A stretch of DNA of 64,000 nt from Anagrus nilaparvatae (GCA_022575985.1 JAKSXM010000142.1:5706001-5770000); one strand, 5' to 3'. Counted from the stretch's first letter, positions 25,511 through 38,099 are shown. Program-made: numbers and translations. Notes: generated by a model not told the origin, from the sequence alone.

Positions 25511-28500
25511 AGCCTTTTTAACTTGGAATAGGTTTTTGTATCCGAATTAGACCCTTGCAGTCAGGGGGAGGTGAAAAAGTGACGTTTTTAGTGGGTGGGG
25601 CTAATGGACTAAGAATATTTTCAATTTAGGATTAAGAATAATTTTGATTTTGGGACTTTGAATACTTACGTTTATAGACTTGGTACAATTTCACTTTTAG
25701 CACTAATTATGATTTCGGTTTAAGGAGTATTCATTAAAACTGTTATAAGTAAACATGTTCCAAGCTCATTGGTTGTAAGAGTACAAGTTTTTTTTAATTT
25801 TGGGCGGATTGTTGGAAATTAATTAAAACTGCCAGTAAATATTTTATTATGAAAGCATTTTATAAAACCCTAACCGATTTTCATAATATTTTCAAGTATA
25901 GTACATTAATTAAAAAAATATTTTGTTCAAGAAAAATATTTTTTATGAACATTTTTGCATTTATTTTCTCTTACAAATAGATTATTCATTTAAACTCAAC
26001 AATTTTATTAAAATTACAAAAAAAAAAGAAAAACAAATTGGACAAGTGCTGTAAAACTTAAAAAAATACATTCTTAAATGTTTGTGGCTAATTACAATTA
26101 TCCCTAAAGCTCTCTTAAAAAACTAACGTACAATACAGTCACTTGATAAAATTAAAAAAATTTTTTACCTCAAGTACTTTACAGTGCTGCTAATTAAAAA
26201 AAGCTACATATATTATGCGGGATTAACTCACTTTTAGTATTTATTTTTCAATTTTTATAATTTTTATCCTGGAAATGAGTTACATTAATATTTCTGAATT
26301 ACATGCGTATCTTTCATGACACTTGATAATTTTCTTTAAATGTAAAAATTGAATAATGAAAGGTAACAAGTGTCATTAAGAATACTTAAATGATTAGCAT
26401 AAAATAAAATAAATATTTTTTCTGTTTAAAAAATGTTTTATAAACGATAAGCTTTTTCTCTCTCGTTGAATTCAAGCATAAAAATTTCTTTCATAAAAAA
26501 TTCAGGCGAGGGTTTCAGTGTGTGGGTTTATTTTTTCTTAAATTTCATTTTCTGTGCATAAGCAAATCCCTATAGTTTTAGCATTAAATAAATAATAATA
26601 ATAATAAAAAGACCCTAAAGCTACATAATATTTTCTGTATTGTATGTGAGTGTATAGACAATATTTCGACAGTAGTATATATAAAACTCCTCTTTTTCTC
26701 GCCAACCCTCTCGTGTGTATAAAAACTAAAACTACTACTACTGTTACTAATATTATGAGCTAAAGGAATTTTTCAAGTGGCATTCAACGATTCGCGAGAC
26801 CGTGCAATAAGCTCGACCTTTTTTTTTATTTTTTTTAACTCCTTGATATTTGTTTGCGCTTATGTGACTTTCGTTTCTATTGGACAACCATATATAGAAA
26901 CTGTGAAAAAAAGAGAGCTTATACTGGATTTATATTCGCGATAACGAACCTCTGTATGTACACTCACTCGAGTTGAATAAAAGATTTTCCCTAGAAAGAG
27001 CTTTTTTTATTTATAACGTACTTTTTTTTTCTTTCTTTAAATTAAAAAAATAAAACGTTGCACACGACCGCGTAATGCCAATTAACTCACTCTTAAATTA
27101 AAAAAAAAGAGATGAGTCGTTACGATGAAGTAATTTAGCTCAGCGATTCCATTCAATGGTGAATTGTTGTTGCGAAAAATGTTAGATTCTTTTATGTTTT
27201 TTCCATTTTTTTTCTATTTTTTTATGTCAATAATGATGATTGTTTCTATTGGTACATTTCTTTTGCAGTTTTTTATTTTATCATAAAGTATTTATAATTC
27301 GACTAATGACTAATTTGTTTGTTAATGATTTTTTAATTAAGCAAAGTTACATTGTTAAATTTATTTGTAAAGTTATAAGAAAAATATTTTTTAACTTCTT
27401 TTGATTAAAATTTAAAAAATTGTTAAAAAGTGTCAAAAAGAGCTTTTGCTCTGTATTTTTTGTTTTAATTACGGATTTCTTTTAATATGAATTAGTGCAC
27501 AAAAGTAATTTTAAAAAAAGCATTAAAATAATTATCTTTTTAACATTTTTATCTCAGGTTGAAAGAAATACAATATTAATAATTCACAATAAAATTTTTT
27601 GAAAAATATCTGGTTTTATTAATTTTTAATTTTGATATATGTCGTTTCATAAAAAAGTTTCAATAAAAAAAATTATTTTTAGTATTTTGCCCCTATTTGT
27701 AAATGGTGGTACGTCAACTAGGTCCAAGTTGAAAAAAAGTTAAAAAAGTTAAAAAGTTAAGAAAAAAAGTTAAAAACAAGTTCTGCTATTTAATTTTAGC
27801 TTTCTGGATCCATTTTTCAATTTTTGGCATCCATTTTCGCGTTTTCGTCTTTTTTTTATAAATTGGCTTATAAAATTTTATTATTGCTGCCAAATGCTTA
27901 ATTTATGTTGACAAATATTTTTCTTTCAGGTATTTTTTTCGAAAATACCATCTTAACTAATCAATAACTAATAATCTCTCTAAACCTTGACTTAACTAAT
28001 AAATCTTCCCACTAGTTTTTTGCATTTTAGATACAGTTTTCAATTTTCGTCAGCCATTTTTTTTTGGAAATGGATGCAGAATTTTTTTTTTTTTTTTTTT
28101 TTTTTTTTATTAAGTAGATTATCGTACAAGATTGTACAAAATTTAGAGTTACATATTTTTACAGAAAAGTTGCGTGTGCGCATTATTTAAACCTAGAAAA
28201 TACATACAAAATAAGTAATATATAATAATTATTTTAATAGTATAAAGACTAATTAATTTTAATATTTTAAAAATTGTATAAAGTAGAATACATTATAATA
28301 TACAGAAATTAGTAAGAAAAATTAATGAATTTCATAAGACAATAGGGGAGAGGGACGGGGTTTGGCATTCTTACGGAGGTAGTAAATAGATTTAAAGGGG
28401 CTCGTAGTATAAAGAAGAGGGGGGGAGATAAATAGGGAGGTAAGAGTAGCCTATTATTGTCTTATAGAATTGACAAATATTTCTATATAAATACTAGATA

Positions 28501-29313
28501 TAAAATTTACATTGATATTTAACGATTAAACATAAAATGTAAAAAGAGATAGAAAAAATTTAAATTTTCAAGAAATATCTTCGTTCTTGTTTATTTCTTG
28601 GTCTGTCTTTGCGATGAGAATATTTGAGTTGATCACACCTTGCTGTGTTTACCATTGTATACTTGATGAAATTATGCGTATAAAAGAATTGATGTACATA
28701 TACAAGTAAAATTTGAGATTAGTTTTTTGACCTTGATTAATATGTGTAAATTCTATAGAATTTCTTGCTGATAATGTAGAAATTTCTTGGAGTTTTACAG
28801 TAGAATACGAAAATTTAGCAATAATAAATTTTACTTTATAAAAAATTTTTGCTTTAAAAACTTTTCACAGGCTAAAACCTCTTGTATACGATGATATCTC
28901 AAATTTTATTTTAAATTTATAGCTCGTGGTCAAAAACATTGAAGTACACATTATAGTTCCACTGCGTAAATATAGGACTTGCGCAAAAATTAGCCTTAGA
29001 AAGTAAGGTTATCTTTTGATAGTTTATTACAACCAAATTTGCTATGTGCACTATTTAAATATTAAAGAAATTTTTATTTCACTTGAGTCACAGTTTATTT
29101 ATGAAGTTAATTATGATACCAGAAATGAAAAAATTTTTTTTAAATCACATTGTTTTATTTAGAAGTAAAGAGCGATAAAAAGTAGACTTCTTATTATTTT
29201 AGCGCACGCGCACGCGCATAATCAGTTACGTTATAATTTTCTTATTATTGCTACTAAATAGTTATTATATAATGCACAATTTTTGAATATTTGATACATG
29301 ACCAAATAAAAAG
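25511..29313. other. Gene-free AT-rich stretch
   Basis: I find no coding exon. A weak foldback lies at about 28333-28465 ('ataagacaata' versus 'tattgtcttat'), enclosing a purine-rich block at 28345-28440. Confidence 0.35.
28082..28108 (-). repeat. Poly-T tract, possible reversed poly(A) tail of a retroposon
   Basis: Twenty-seven T residues in a row could be the 3' poly(A) tail of a non-LTR retroposon inserted on the minus strand. No open frame or target duplication was identified, so a simple homopolymer is also possible. Confidence 0.25.
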
Positions 29314-29659
29314 GGCAAGGGATCTGTTCAACACAAAATTATTCAACACATCAATAATTCTACACAAAAAAGTTTAGCGGAATTGTTCTACACCGAAAAT
29401 CCTTGTGTCGAAAAGATCAACACAAATTTTTTCTAATCAAAATATTCAACACACTGTATTAAGTGATATTTAATTATGCTAGAATATGAAAGAAATAAGT
29501 TATTTAATATTTAAAATGGCGTGTTGAATATTTTGACTAAAAAAAATTTGTGTTGAACCTTTCAGCACAACGATTTTTGGTGTAGAACGATACCGCACAA
29601 CTTTTTTGTGTAGAATCATTGATGTGTCGAATAATTTTGTGTTGAACAGATCCCTTGCC
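29314..29659. mobile_element. 346-bp palindromic MITE with perfect 8-bp target duplication
   Basis: The terminal inverted repeats are about 150 bp and begin GGCAAGGGATCTGTTCAACA on both ends. Almost the whole element is one imperfect palindrome around 'aaatggcg' and the centre near 29480. It is flanked by perfect 8-bp direct repeats, ATAAAAAG at 29306-29313 and 29660-29667. An 8-bp duplication fits hAT, P or Merlin transposases, and the GG terminus slightly favours Merlin. No protein is encoded. Confidence 0.85.
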
Positions 29660-29707
29660 ATAAAAAGCTGACCGAAAATTTGAATTCCGCGCGAAATTTT
29701 AAAGTCA

Positions 29708-30869
29708 TCCTATATATATAAATATATATAGCATATATAAATCTTTAATTTTGTATGTTTGTTTGTTTGTTTGTTTGTCCGAAATGGATAAACTAGAAAA
29801 CGATAAGAGGTAGAGACGCGAGGTTTACGGTAAAAGATGGCAAAAATTACGGGTCAAAACATAGGCTAGGTTTCGTTTCGATTGATAACGACAAAAAATT
29901 TTATGTTGAAAAAACTGAATTTTCAAGAAAAAAATTTTTATCAAATTTAAAAAAAAAACCAAAAAAACAAAAAACCGAGGAAAAATTTTACTATCAAAAA
30001 GAATTTCATTCGATTCGGGTATATTTTTTACGTACCCACCTAAATTTTCAAGGCGATCGGTTCGATCTGTCAAAAGATACAATAATTTTTCGAAAATTAT
30101 AAAATTTTAGGACTAATATTATATATATTTCTAATTTTTATCAGTCACTGATGTAGTAACTGAATATAGTAACTAAAAGAAACTTGAACAGCTTTTATCA
30201 TCAAGCAGAACCCTATAATGGATAGTCGAGGGACACAACGACTGCTTGTGGATCCTATGGAAGGGTAGCGAAGCTTTGTATTGCTGATCACTAATTATTA
30301 GCCTGGGTTCGTATGCCCGTAATTTTTATGATCCAGTAAATTTTAGATAATACTTCGGGTAAAAACAGGGTTATTTTACAAAATTTTGAGTAACATAAAA
30401 CAACATATTTTTGGAAAAATATAGTCGCAGGGCCCAGTATAAAGCAGAATTTTGCCTAAATATTTTAGGAGGGAATTTTTCAAGATATAAAGAGCTGGAA
30501 AAAAATTTTTAAAAAATTTTGAGATTTGGTAAAATCCAATTCGATCCCCTACCTTAACCGAAAATCAAAAATATTTTTCATAGCTCTATGAAATTTTATT
30601 TTTTTTTCATAGCTCTATGAAAAAGGTTATTTTACAAAATATTGAGTAACATAAAACAACATATTTTTGGAAAAATAAAGTCGCAGGGTTCCAGGGGGTC
30701 GCACTCCCAGTAAATTTTAGATATTACTTCGGGTAAAAAAAGGTTATTTTACAAAATATTGAGTAACATAAAACAACATATTTTTGGAAAAATAAAGTCG
30801 CAGGGGTCCAGGGGGGCGCAGCCCCCATGGTGGCTGCTGGGGCGAGCGAAGCGAGCCGGAGGCAGCTAG
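29708..30869 (+). mobile_element. Non-autonomous Helitron (1,162 bp)
   Basis: The 5' terminus is TCCTATATATATAA directly after an A. The 3' terminus is a GC-rich hairpin-prone segment (GGGGCGAGCGAAGCGAGCC) ending in CTAG directly before a T. This matches Helitron rules: 5' TC, 3' CTRR, insertion between A and T, no target duplication. A GTTT microsatellite lies at about 29756-29778. The 3' half holds three repeats of a module (about 30333-30440, 30619-30700 and 30703-30800) with 'ggttattttacaaaat', 'acataaaacaacatattt' and 'gtcgcaggg'. There is no Rep/helicase, so it must have been mobilised in trans. Confidence 0.8.
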
Positions 30870-33286
30870 TAATTTAATATATTTTTTCCTTCAAATAATT
30901 AAATTTTGGACTCCGGAATCGAATTCTGCAAAAAATGGATATATATTTGTATAAGTACTTGAAAGAAGAATAATTCTTCTTGCAAAGTAAGCATTTGGCA
31001 ATATTATTAAAAAAATTTTGGGTCAATTTAAAAAACAAGGCAAAAAAAATATTCGGAAAAAAATAGTTTTGGCTGATTACTAAGACCTTACAATCCCTCC
31101 TGGACCCAGTTAGCATAAAATCCTTCACGTATATTTTTTTTTATTTTATTTTATTTTATTTTCACATAAACAGTCCAGAGGACCAATACATATGGTAGAT
31201 CTTTACATAATGTTTATATAAATTAAATATTTAAAAATATTATAATATTTTATATAGTTGTATTTACAAAAATAATTTTTTATAGTTAGTTTGACTAGAA
31301 TAATTTTTAAAATTAATAAAGTATAATATAAATTATCGTTCGATTATTTTATATCTAAAAAAATATTTTAATGTACTCTTCTCCGATTTTTAACCCTTAT
31401 TTGCCTTTTTTGCACATTTCGTCACTAGAATCTGCTATTTTCTTTGAAATATATTAATGATTTTCATTTTAAAATTAAAATGACCTGTTTTTTAAGGCCA
31501 AAATGTTATTTTAATTTATTATAAATTTCTCCCATCTCCTTAATAGACCTGAGAAGAACTATATTCAATAATTTATACTGGGGATATTAGTGATACTATT
31601 TCTGTTCTTAATAAAACTGCTGTCATTCTGTTTATCTAAAATATTCTTGCCAAAAATATAAAATTTAAAACAGGCTTCTCATTTAAATATTAAAATAATT
31701 TTGTTCGAATTTCAGAAATTCAACATTATCTTTATGAATAAGTTACAATATAAATTTTATATTGCGATTTTGAATCTACATAGGAAGCTAATAATAAATT
31801 GATATTCTTATAAGCTATTTTTCATATAAAATAAAAGTTACTGATAAAATTCTATAATATACATCAAGATATCATATTATGTAGGATCAAAAATATTTAT
31901 CAAGAAAGCAAATGGATCTTGAAAAAGAAAGAAAAAAGAAATTCACATCAATCTTGCATTCTTTCTTCTTTTATACACCCTTAAGTATTTTATGTATTCG
32001 AGAATGTAATATATATTTTAGCCCTTGTACATTTATAGATATTTCAAGTTAAAATGGACCCTAAGGCTATGTATATTTCCTCAACTTGCTAAATAATCGT
32101 GGGCGTTATGTAGAGAAAATACTTTACATAGTGGGTGGTTTTCCAAAATCGAATAGGGCGAAACCAACAAAAGATATATTCAGATACGCCATCTTGAAGG
32201 GTCATGGAATATATATTAGGGAATTTACTCTTCTCGCCCTTTGCATTGGTAGAAAGGATGCCTCGGCTATATTTCTTCTCTATAAAATACTCGCAGAGAA
32301 ATCCTCTTGGAATTACATACATGCTAAAATCTTATCTTTCACCTTCATATACCATTAAAGTTAAGACTACTTTGAATTTGGATCGTTAATGTTTACTTTT
32401 ATACATACGTCTTTTATGGGGGATGCTCTGCTGATGTTATTCGAATACAGAATATATTTATATGTTAAATAATGGATTTTTTATCCAAAGTTATCTTTAC
32501 TTTGCAAAGGGAATATAGAGAATACGTGTTTTTCTGTCATAACATTTTCCAAATAAGTTGTTGTACGTTTGAACTGGAAACTACTAGCATTTTTATTTAT
32601 ATAAATCATTATAGTTTTATTTATTTTGCATTTTTTACACTTTTTTATATAAAAGGAAACAAAAAAAATTAGAAAATTTAAATATTATCCTCCTTGCATT
32701 GTTTCAAAAAGTTCTTCATAATGTTTATGGGATTCTTGAGATTCTATGCTTAATATAAAAATTTTTATTGCTCTTATTATTTTAATACTAAAATGTCTAT
32801 TATTGTTTTATATCTAAAGTATAAGAATAACAATGGCCAGAAAATTCTTAGCATATTTTTGAAATAATTTAAAAAATAACTTTTTTTTTTGGACAAACTT
32901 TTTAAAAATTTCGTTTTATTGTACTGCAAAAGACTTGAAAATACTAAAAACTTAATTTTTTATGGAAATCATATAAAAAGAGGTAAAAGTTTATGTAAAG
33001 CTGGTGCTAACTGATTAGCACCGGTGCAGACAGAATGTGCCAGTAAAAAAATAATCTCTGCATCCATTTTTTAAGTAAACTAATTTGATAATATATATTA
33101 TAATTAGTGATTTGAAATTTGTTACTTCAATTGGCTCTGAAGCTAAGGAATTACTAATTAAAAGGTTATTTTGTATGAAATAATAAAGCAAAATATCTTT
33201 AATTCTTCATTTATAATATATATTTTTTATTTGCTTCATAAATTAATTATAAATTTAAAAAAAAAACTCCATTTATAATACAAAAT
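30870..33286. other. Gene-free stretch
   Basis: I see no gene. A TTTTA-repeat run at 31134-31162 is noted separately. 32040-32400 is slightly less AT-rich with overlapping short frames on both strands that share no recognisable motif. Confidence 0.35.
31134..31162 (-). repeat. (TTTTA)n tract, possible reversed retroposon tail
   Basis: The run of T followed by five-base TTTTA units resembles the A-rich tail of a non-LTR element on the minus strand. The flanking 'cacataaacagtccagagg' is not AT-rich, as a LINE 3' UTR might be. No open frame supports this, so it remains a guess. Confidence 0.25.
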
Positions 33287-34207
33287 TTTGGCTTTATTCA
33301 GATAAAACCATTTAAACTGTTTAAAATTCCTTAGAAACCAAGTTTTCTAATAAAAATAGTACTGTTGAAATGGGGAAACTGGATTTTTGTGACAATTTTT
33401 ATTTTGCCCAAAATCGTATATATGGAATAATGTCAAAATTTTTTTTTTTTAATTTTTCGTTGTTTGGTACCGAAAAAGGTTCAAAACAGTGAAAAACTTA
33501 AATCAATATGGTTTCCCAGGCCAGAGAACTCAAAAAACCTCATATAAATGGATTTAAGTGAATTTGAAAATTTTTGGATTTTACAAATTTTGGATTTATT
33601 CACTTCAAATCATTTGAATCAGTTAAAACTCATTAGGTACCAAATTTTCTAACCAAAAAAGTGCCGATTAAATGGGGGAAGTGGATTTTTTTAACAATTT
33701 TTATTTTTCCAAAAATTGAAAGGGGTATATGGAAATATGTCAAAAAAAATTTTTCCAAATTTTTCGCTGTTTGGTACCGAAAAAGGTTCAAAACAGTAAA
33801 AAACTTAAATCAATATGGTTTCCCAGGCCAGAGAACTCAAAAAACCTCATATAAATGGATTTAAGTGAATTTGAAAATTTTTGGATTTTACAAATTTTGG
33901 CTTTATTCGCATAAAACCATTTGAATTAGCGAAAACTCATTAGGAACCAAGTTTTCTAACCAAAAAAGTGCCGATTAAATGGGGGAAGTGGATTTTTTTA
34001 ACAATTTTTATTTTTCCAAAAATTGAAAGGGGTATATAAGGAAATATATATATGGAAAAATGTATATATGAAAAATGGAAAAATGTCCAATTTGTTTTTT
34101 TAAAAATTTTTCGCTGTTTCATATCGAAAAAGGTTTGGAACAGTGAAAAACTTAAATTAATACGGTTCCCCGGTTCAAAGATCCCAAAAAACCTGATATA
34201 AATGGAT
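33287..34207. repeat. Tandem array of ~308-bp repeat, array 2
   Basis: Units are marked by GGTACCGAAAAAGGTT at 33465 and 33773 (308 bp apart) and a degenerate copy near 34119. It is the same monomer family and orientation as 24410-25510. The array ends about 250 bp before duplicated ADGF block 2 begins, while array 1 lies about 1.6 kb after block 1. Confidence 0.85.
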
Positions 34208-35239
34208 TTAATTGATTGAGTAATCAATATTTGTATACAGATGCAATAATAAATATTTTTTTCTTGAAATAAAATTTAAATATAAAAATAAAAATGTTTT
34301 ATTAAAATCATGGAAAAATTTCAGTATTTGGAAATCTTTCTGACGCCTCTGTGACGCTATAAAAATTAGAAATAAAAGTAAACTGCTAAAATCAAACATA
34401 TCAAAATTTTGCTAATTTTTTATTTTATTTATTCGTTTTCACGTTTTTAAACTAATGGTTTTTATTGACTTTTCATCGTTAATTATCGATTTATCAGCAT
34501 ATTTCAATCAGAAGAATTCGCTTTCAAAGTACCATCAGCTACCTAAGGATTCATTAGGAGTTTTTTTAATTTTTATACAGTTTTCGTAAAAATTTTTTTT
34601 AAAATACCAGAGAAAGAAAATTTCAATAATAACATTAAACCAATATCAAATCATTTAATAATTAATTTTCTGCAATGGTACTATTCCAAAAAGCATGGAA
34701 ATTTTTATATATTTTCCATTCATATGCTCAATCTGCCTCATACATGGCTTGCTTACTTAAATAATTTTTGTGTAAGAATTTTAACATTTAAAGTTAAGAT
34801 TAACCGATAAGATTAATCAAACATTATAACCTTGGTTGCCTAAATAAAATAAATTTAAAATTTAAAAATCACGTTTGTTGTGTTTTAAAATATTTAGATT
34901 ATTTTTATCATAAAAATAAGAATAAAAATTTAAATTACCCATTTTTATCTATTAAATTAAAGTATCTATATTTAGTCATTAATTTTCTAGTACTCGATAT
35001 AAAAACATTAATTCCAGTTTGACGTTTCTACCCATAAAAAAATTATGTGTTTGGTACAATTTTTGAAACATTTAAAGTTAAGGTTATCATTTCCATAAAA
35101 AATATTTTTAATTTTCCTTATTGTAAAGTTCTTATCAAAGTTTTTTTGGTAAAATTGCCTTTAGCTATTGACTATTGTTAGGAAAATGTTATTCCACCAG
35201 AAAAATAAAAAAAAAAAAATAAAAAGTGTACGTTACTAA

Positions 35240-35513
35240 GTTTAGGGATACAGCCAAATAATCCATGAATCCCAGAAGACTACGGTTTGAGAAATATTAA
35301 AGGCATCTTTTAGCCTTCTAAAATGAATAATCTAGCTGCTCCTGGAATAAATTGATGTTGCAACAAATGATAAAAATAAAGGAAATACATAATATTAATG
35401 TTACTCTTCCTGAACCAGAAAATAACGAGGAAATTGGTTCTAAAGTCAATGATTTCTTTTTGGGAATAAATTCAAAACCTATCAATAATTCACTTACTAA
35501 CTCAGATGTGTAA
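35240..35513 (+). pseudogene. Possible decayed coding fragment, unidentified
   Basis: A less AT-rich patch lies inside the copy-2-specific insert. One frame reads IPEDYGLRNIKGIF, a stop, then PSKMNNLAAPGIN. Another frame then stays open from an ATG at 35355 to a stop at 35511-35513 (52 codons, including INVTLPEPENNEEIGSKV). The switch of frame and the stops look like a broken exon. I cannot name the parent gene, and it may be chance. Confidence 0.2.
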
Positions 35514-36405
35514 AATTTGTATAATAAATAAGAATTAAATAATTAACGTAATTTTGATATTATTTAGAACCAATTTTTCTAAATTTACTTAAATATTTAA
35601 AAATGTTTTTGAAAGTGATCAGATTTATTTCTCTGAATAATTTTAAGACATTTTTTTCCATTTTTTACCAATTTCAGAGTCTTTTCAAGACTCTTGGAGG
35701 TGGTGGAGAGAGGATGGGGGGATTTTTTTTAAGGGAAGATTTTTCAACTGAAAATAATTCTACTTTTTCAATTATAGAACAAAAATCTAAAAAAAAAAAA
35801 ATATTTAATAATATTTATTATCACTTTTTTCAATTTAGGGGTAGTTTTCTCTCCCAAAATAATAATAAAGTCAAAAGATTTTCAATTTATTTATTCCAAT
35901 AAAAATGATAGAAACACTTTTATATAATTATTTTTTTATTATTTTAGGGATAGTTGTAACCCCCTTTTATTAGCACACTTAACCCAATTTCACCATTTAA
36001 TTATTATTATTTTACTTTTTACTTCAATATGATTGAAAATGGCATTTCTCAATAATCTGAGCTTTACTTCCAAAACATTACAAAAAGTACCCTAAGAAAG
36101 GGTAGATTTGAGGTTTTTAGGGTGTTAACAATTAGGAATGCAAAATTGACAATAAATAATTATAAATTGTTGATAATTTTTAATATTTAATTTAATATTT
36201 TAAAAAGACCCCTTATCAAGACAATTGAATCTATAATACTATAAACTTTTCTCGTTATAATAAAACGTGTTTTATTAATAAAAAAAGTTATTCTTATCGC
36301 GTGGAACGTTAGTTTTAAAAATAATTAGTAAAAAAAGATAATGATTTGTATAATATAATCACATTCATTTCTAATAAAAATTATCATTTAATTTCGATAA
36401 ACAGT

Positions 36406-36410
36406 TCAGT
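36406..36410 (+). promoter_or_regulatory. Putative initiator of ADGF copy 2
   Basis: TCAGT matches the arthropod initiator consensus 35 nt before the ATG, in the sequence 'cagttcagtcaacacctgg' that is nearly identical upstream of copy 1. It is inferred from position and motif. Confidence 0.35.
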
Positions 36411-36444
36411 CAACACCTGGTAAATCTTGAATTTTATAAAAATA

Positions 36445-38099
36445 ATGTCGATTAAATTTGCGATTATTTTGATAACAATAACGGTTTCTTTTGTTCATTG
36501 TAATGTCATTAGTCCCAAAAATTATTTTGAATTACGAGAAAAAATAATAAACCACGAAGCAGATTTAAAATTTGGAAGTGAATTGGAATTAGATGAAAAT
36601 GAAAGAGTGGTTAATGAAAATTTAATGAATCAAAAAAGACAAGAATTTGAGAAGGGTATGAAACACGTGTTTTTAATTTTATTGGTAAGAATTTTATAAG
36701 ACTTTTTATTATTATTATTTCAGGTTTTGTTGACCCTAGTACATTTTTGCCGGCTCAAAATTTTTTAACAGTTAACAAAAAAATTGAGGAATCAAAAGTT
36801 TTTGAAATAATTAAAAAAATGCCCAAAGGCGCAGTCTTGCATAGTCACGATACGGCAATTGTCGACTACAATTATGTTTTGTACAACATAACGTATCGCG
36901 ATAATTTATATTTTTGCGACGATCAAAATGGCAACATTAAGTTAAAATTTTTTGATAAGCCAACCGCGGACTGCAACTGGGTCTTGTTAAAAAATTTAAG
37001 ACAGCAAAATAATACCATCGATGAAATCATTAAAAATAAAATAACTTTAATTACTGACAATCCAAAGGAGAAATATAAAACGATCGATGATTGCTGGAAT
37101 AAGTTCACAGACATATTTTTATTTATCACTCCATTTTTGACGTACAAACCAGTCTACGAGGATCATTTTTATGAAGGCTTGAGGCAACTTTATGAGGACA
37201 ATGTCATTTATTTAGAACTGCGCTCAACCTTACCAGAATTATATGACCTGGATGGAACAGTTTACGGCCCAGTTCAAGTTGCTGAAATGTATAAAAACGT
37301 GACGGATAAATTTTTATCGGATCATCAGGATTTTATCGGCGCTAAATTAATATTTGCACCAATAAGAAGCATTAGCGACCAAGAATTTGAAAAATTATTT
37401 ATAACTGCTAAGGAACTAAGACAAAAATTTCCTAATTTTATAGCTGGTTTTGATATCGTTGGGCAAGAAGATAAAGGAAAACCACTAATCAATTTTGTAC
37501 ACAAATTATTCGACCATATAAATTCTACTGACGTTAATTTATTTTTTCATGCTGGTGAAACTAACTGGAATGGTTTATCAACGGATGAAAATCTCATTGA
37601 TGCAGTACTTCTCAACTCCAAAAGGATTGGACACGGGTAATTATAATTGGAAAAATTTATTTTCATTTGACCATTCTTTTAATTATGTAATATTTTGCTT
37701 CCAAGGTATGCCATTACAAAACATCCAAAAATTATGGAATTGGTCAAGGAACGGGAAATAGCGATAGAAATATGTCCAATATCGAATCAAGTATTGGGAT
37801 TGGTAGAAGACTTACGTAATCATCCAGCAAGTGCACTGTTTGCGCAAAATTTTCCAATCGTAGTGTCGAATGACGATCCAGGATTATGGGGTTCTAGAGG
37901 ATTAAGTTACGACTTTTACGAAGCATTTATGGGCATTATGTCCTATGACTCTGATCTAAGAGCATTGAAAAAATTAGCATTGAATTCTATTAAGTATAGC
38001 AGTTTGGATCAAAATGAAAAAAGTTTAGCTTTAAATTTATGGCAAAAAAAATGGTTAAAATTTTTAAGAGAGTTTAATCATCAGAATGTTTATTTGTAA
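36445..38099 (+). CDS. ADGF / ADA2-type secreted adenosine deaminase, copy 2
   Basis: Three exons of the same lengths as copy 1 (36445-36655, 36724-37636, 37706-38099) encode 505 residues. The signal peptide is identical to that of copy 1. The full set of expected active-site residues is present: HSHD (His110, His112, Asp113), HAGE (His346, Glu349), His374 in IGHG, and Asp431-Asp432 in NDDP, with GLSYDFYEAFMG following. It is thus the copy more likely to be a standard secreted adenosine deaminase. Exon 1 differs from copy 1 at only two bases. Residues 196-296 carry 21 of the roughly 32 amino-acid differences. Intron 1 has a TTATTATTATT expansion before its acceptor and intron 2 is slightly shorter. 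Donor and acceptor positions match those of copy 1 exactly. Confidence 0.95.

Noticed and set aside
29708..30869. Looked for a Helitron Rep/helicase or captured gene inside the element
   Set aside because: There is no open frame with such motifs; the minus-strand frame at 29825-30082 is low complexity.
19558..36444. Upstream TTG starts for the ADGF genes (19558 and 36427)
   Set aside because: TTG is not a normal start in animals. The ATG 18 nt later in both copies begins a proper signal peptide.
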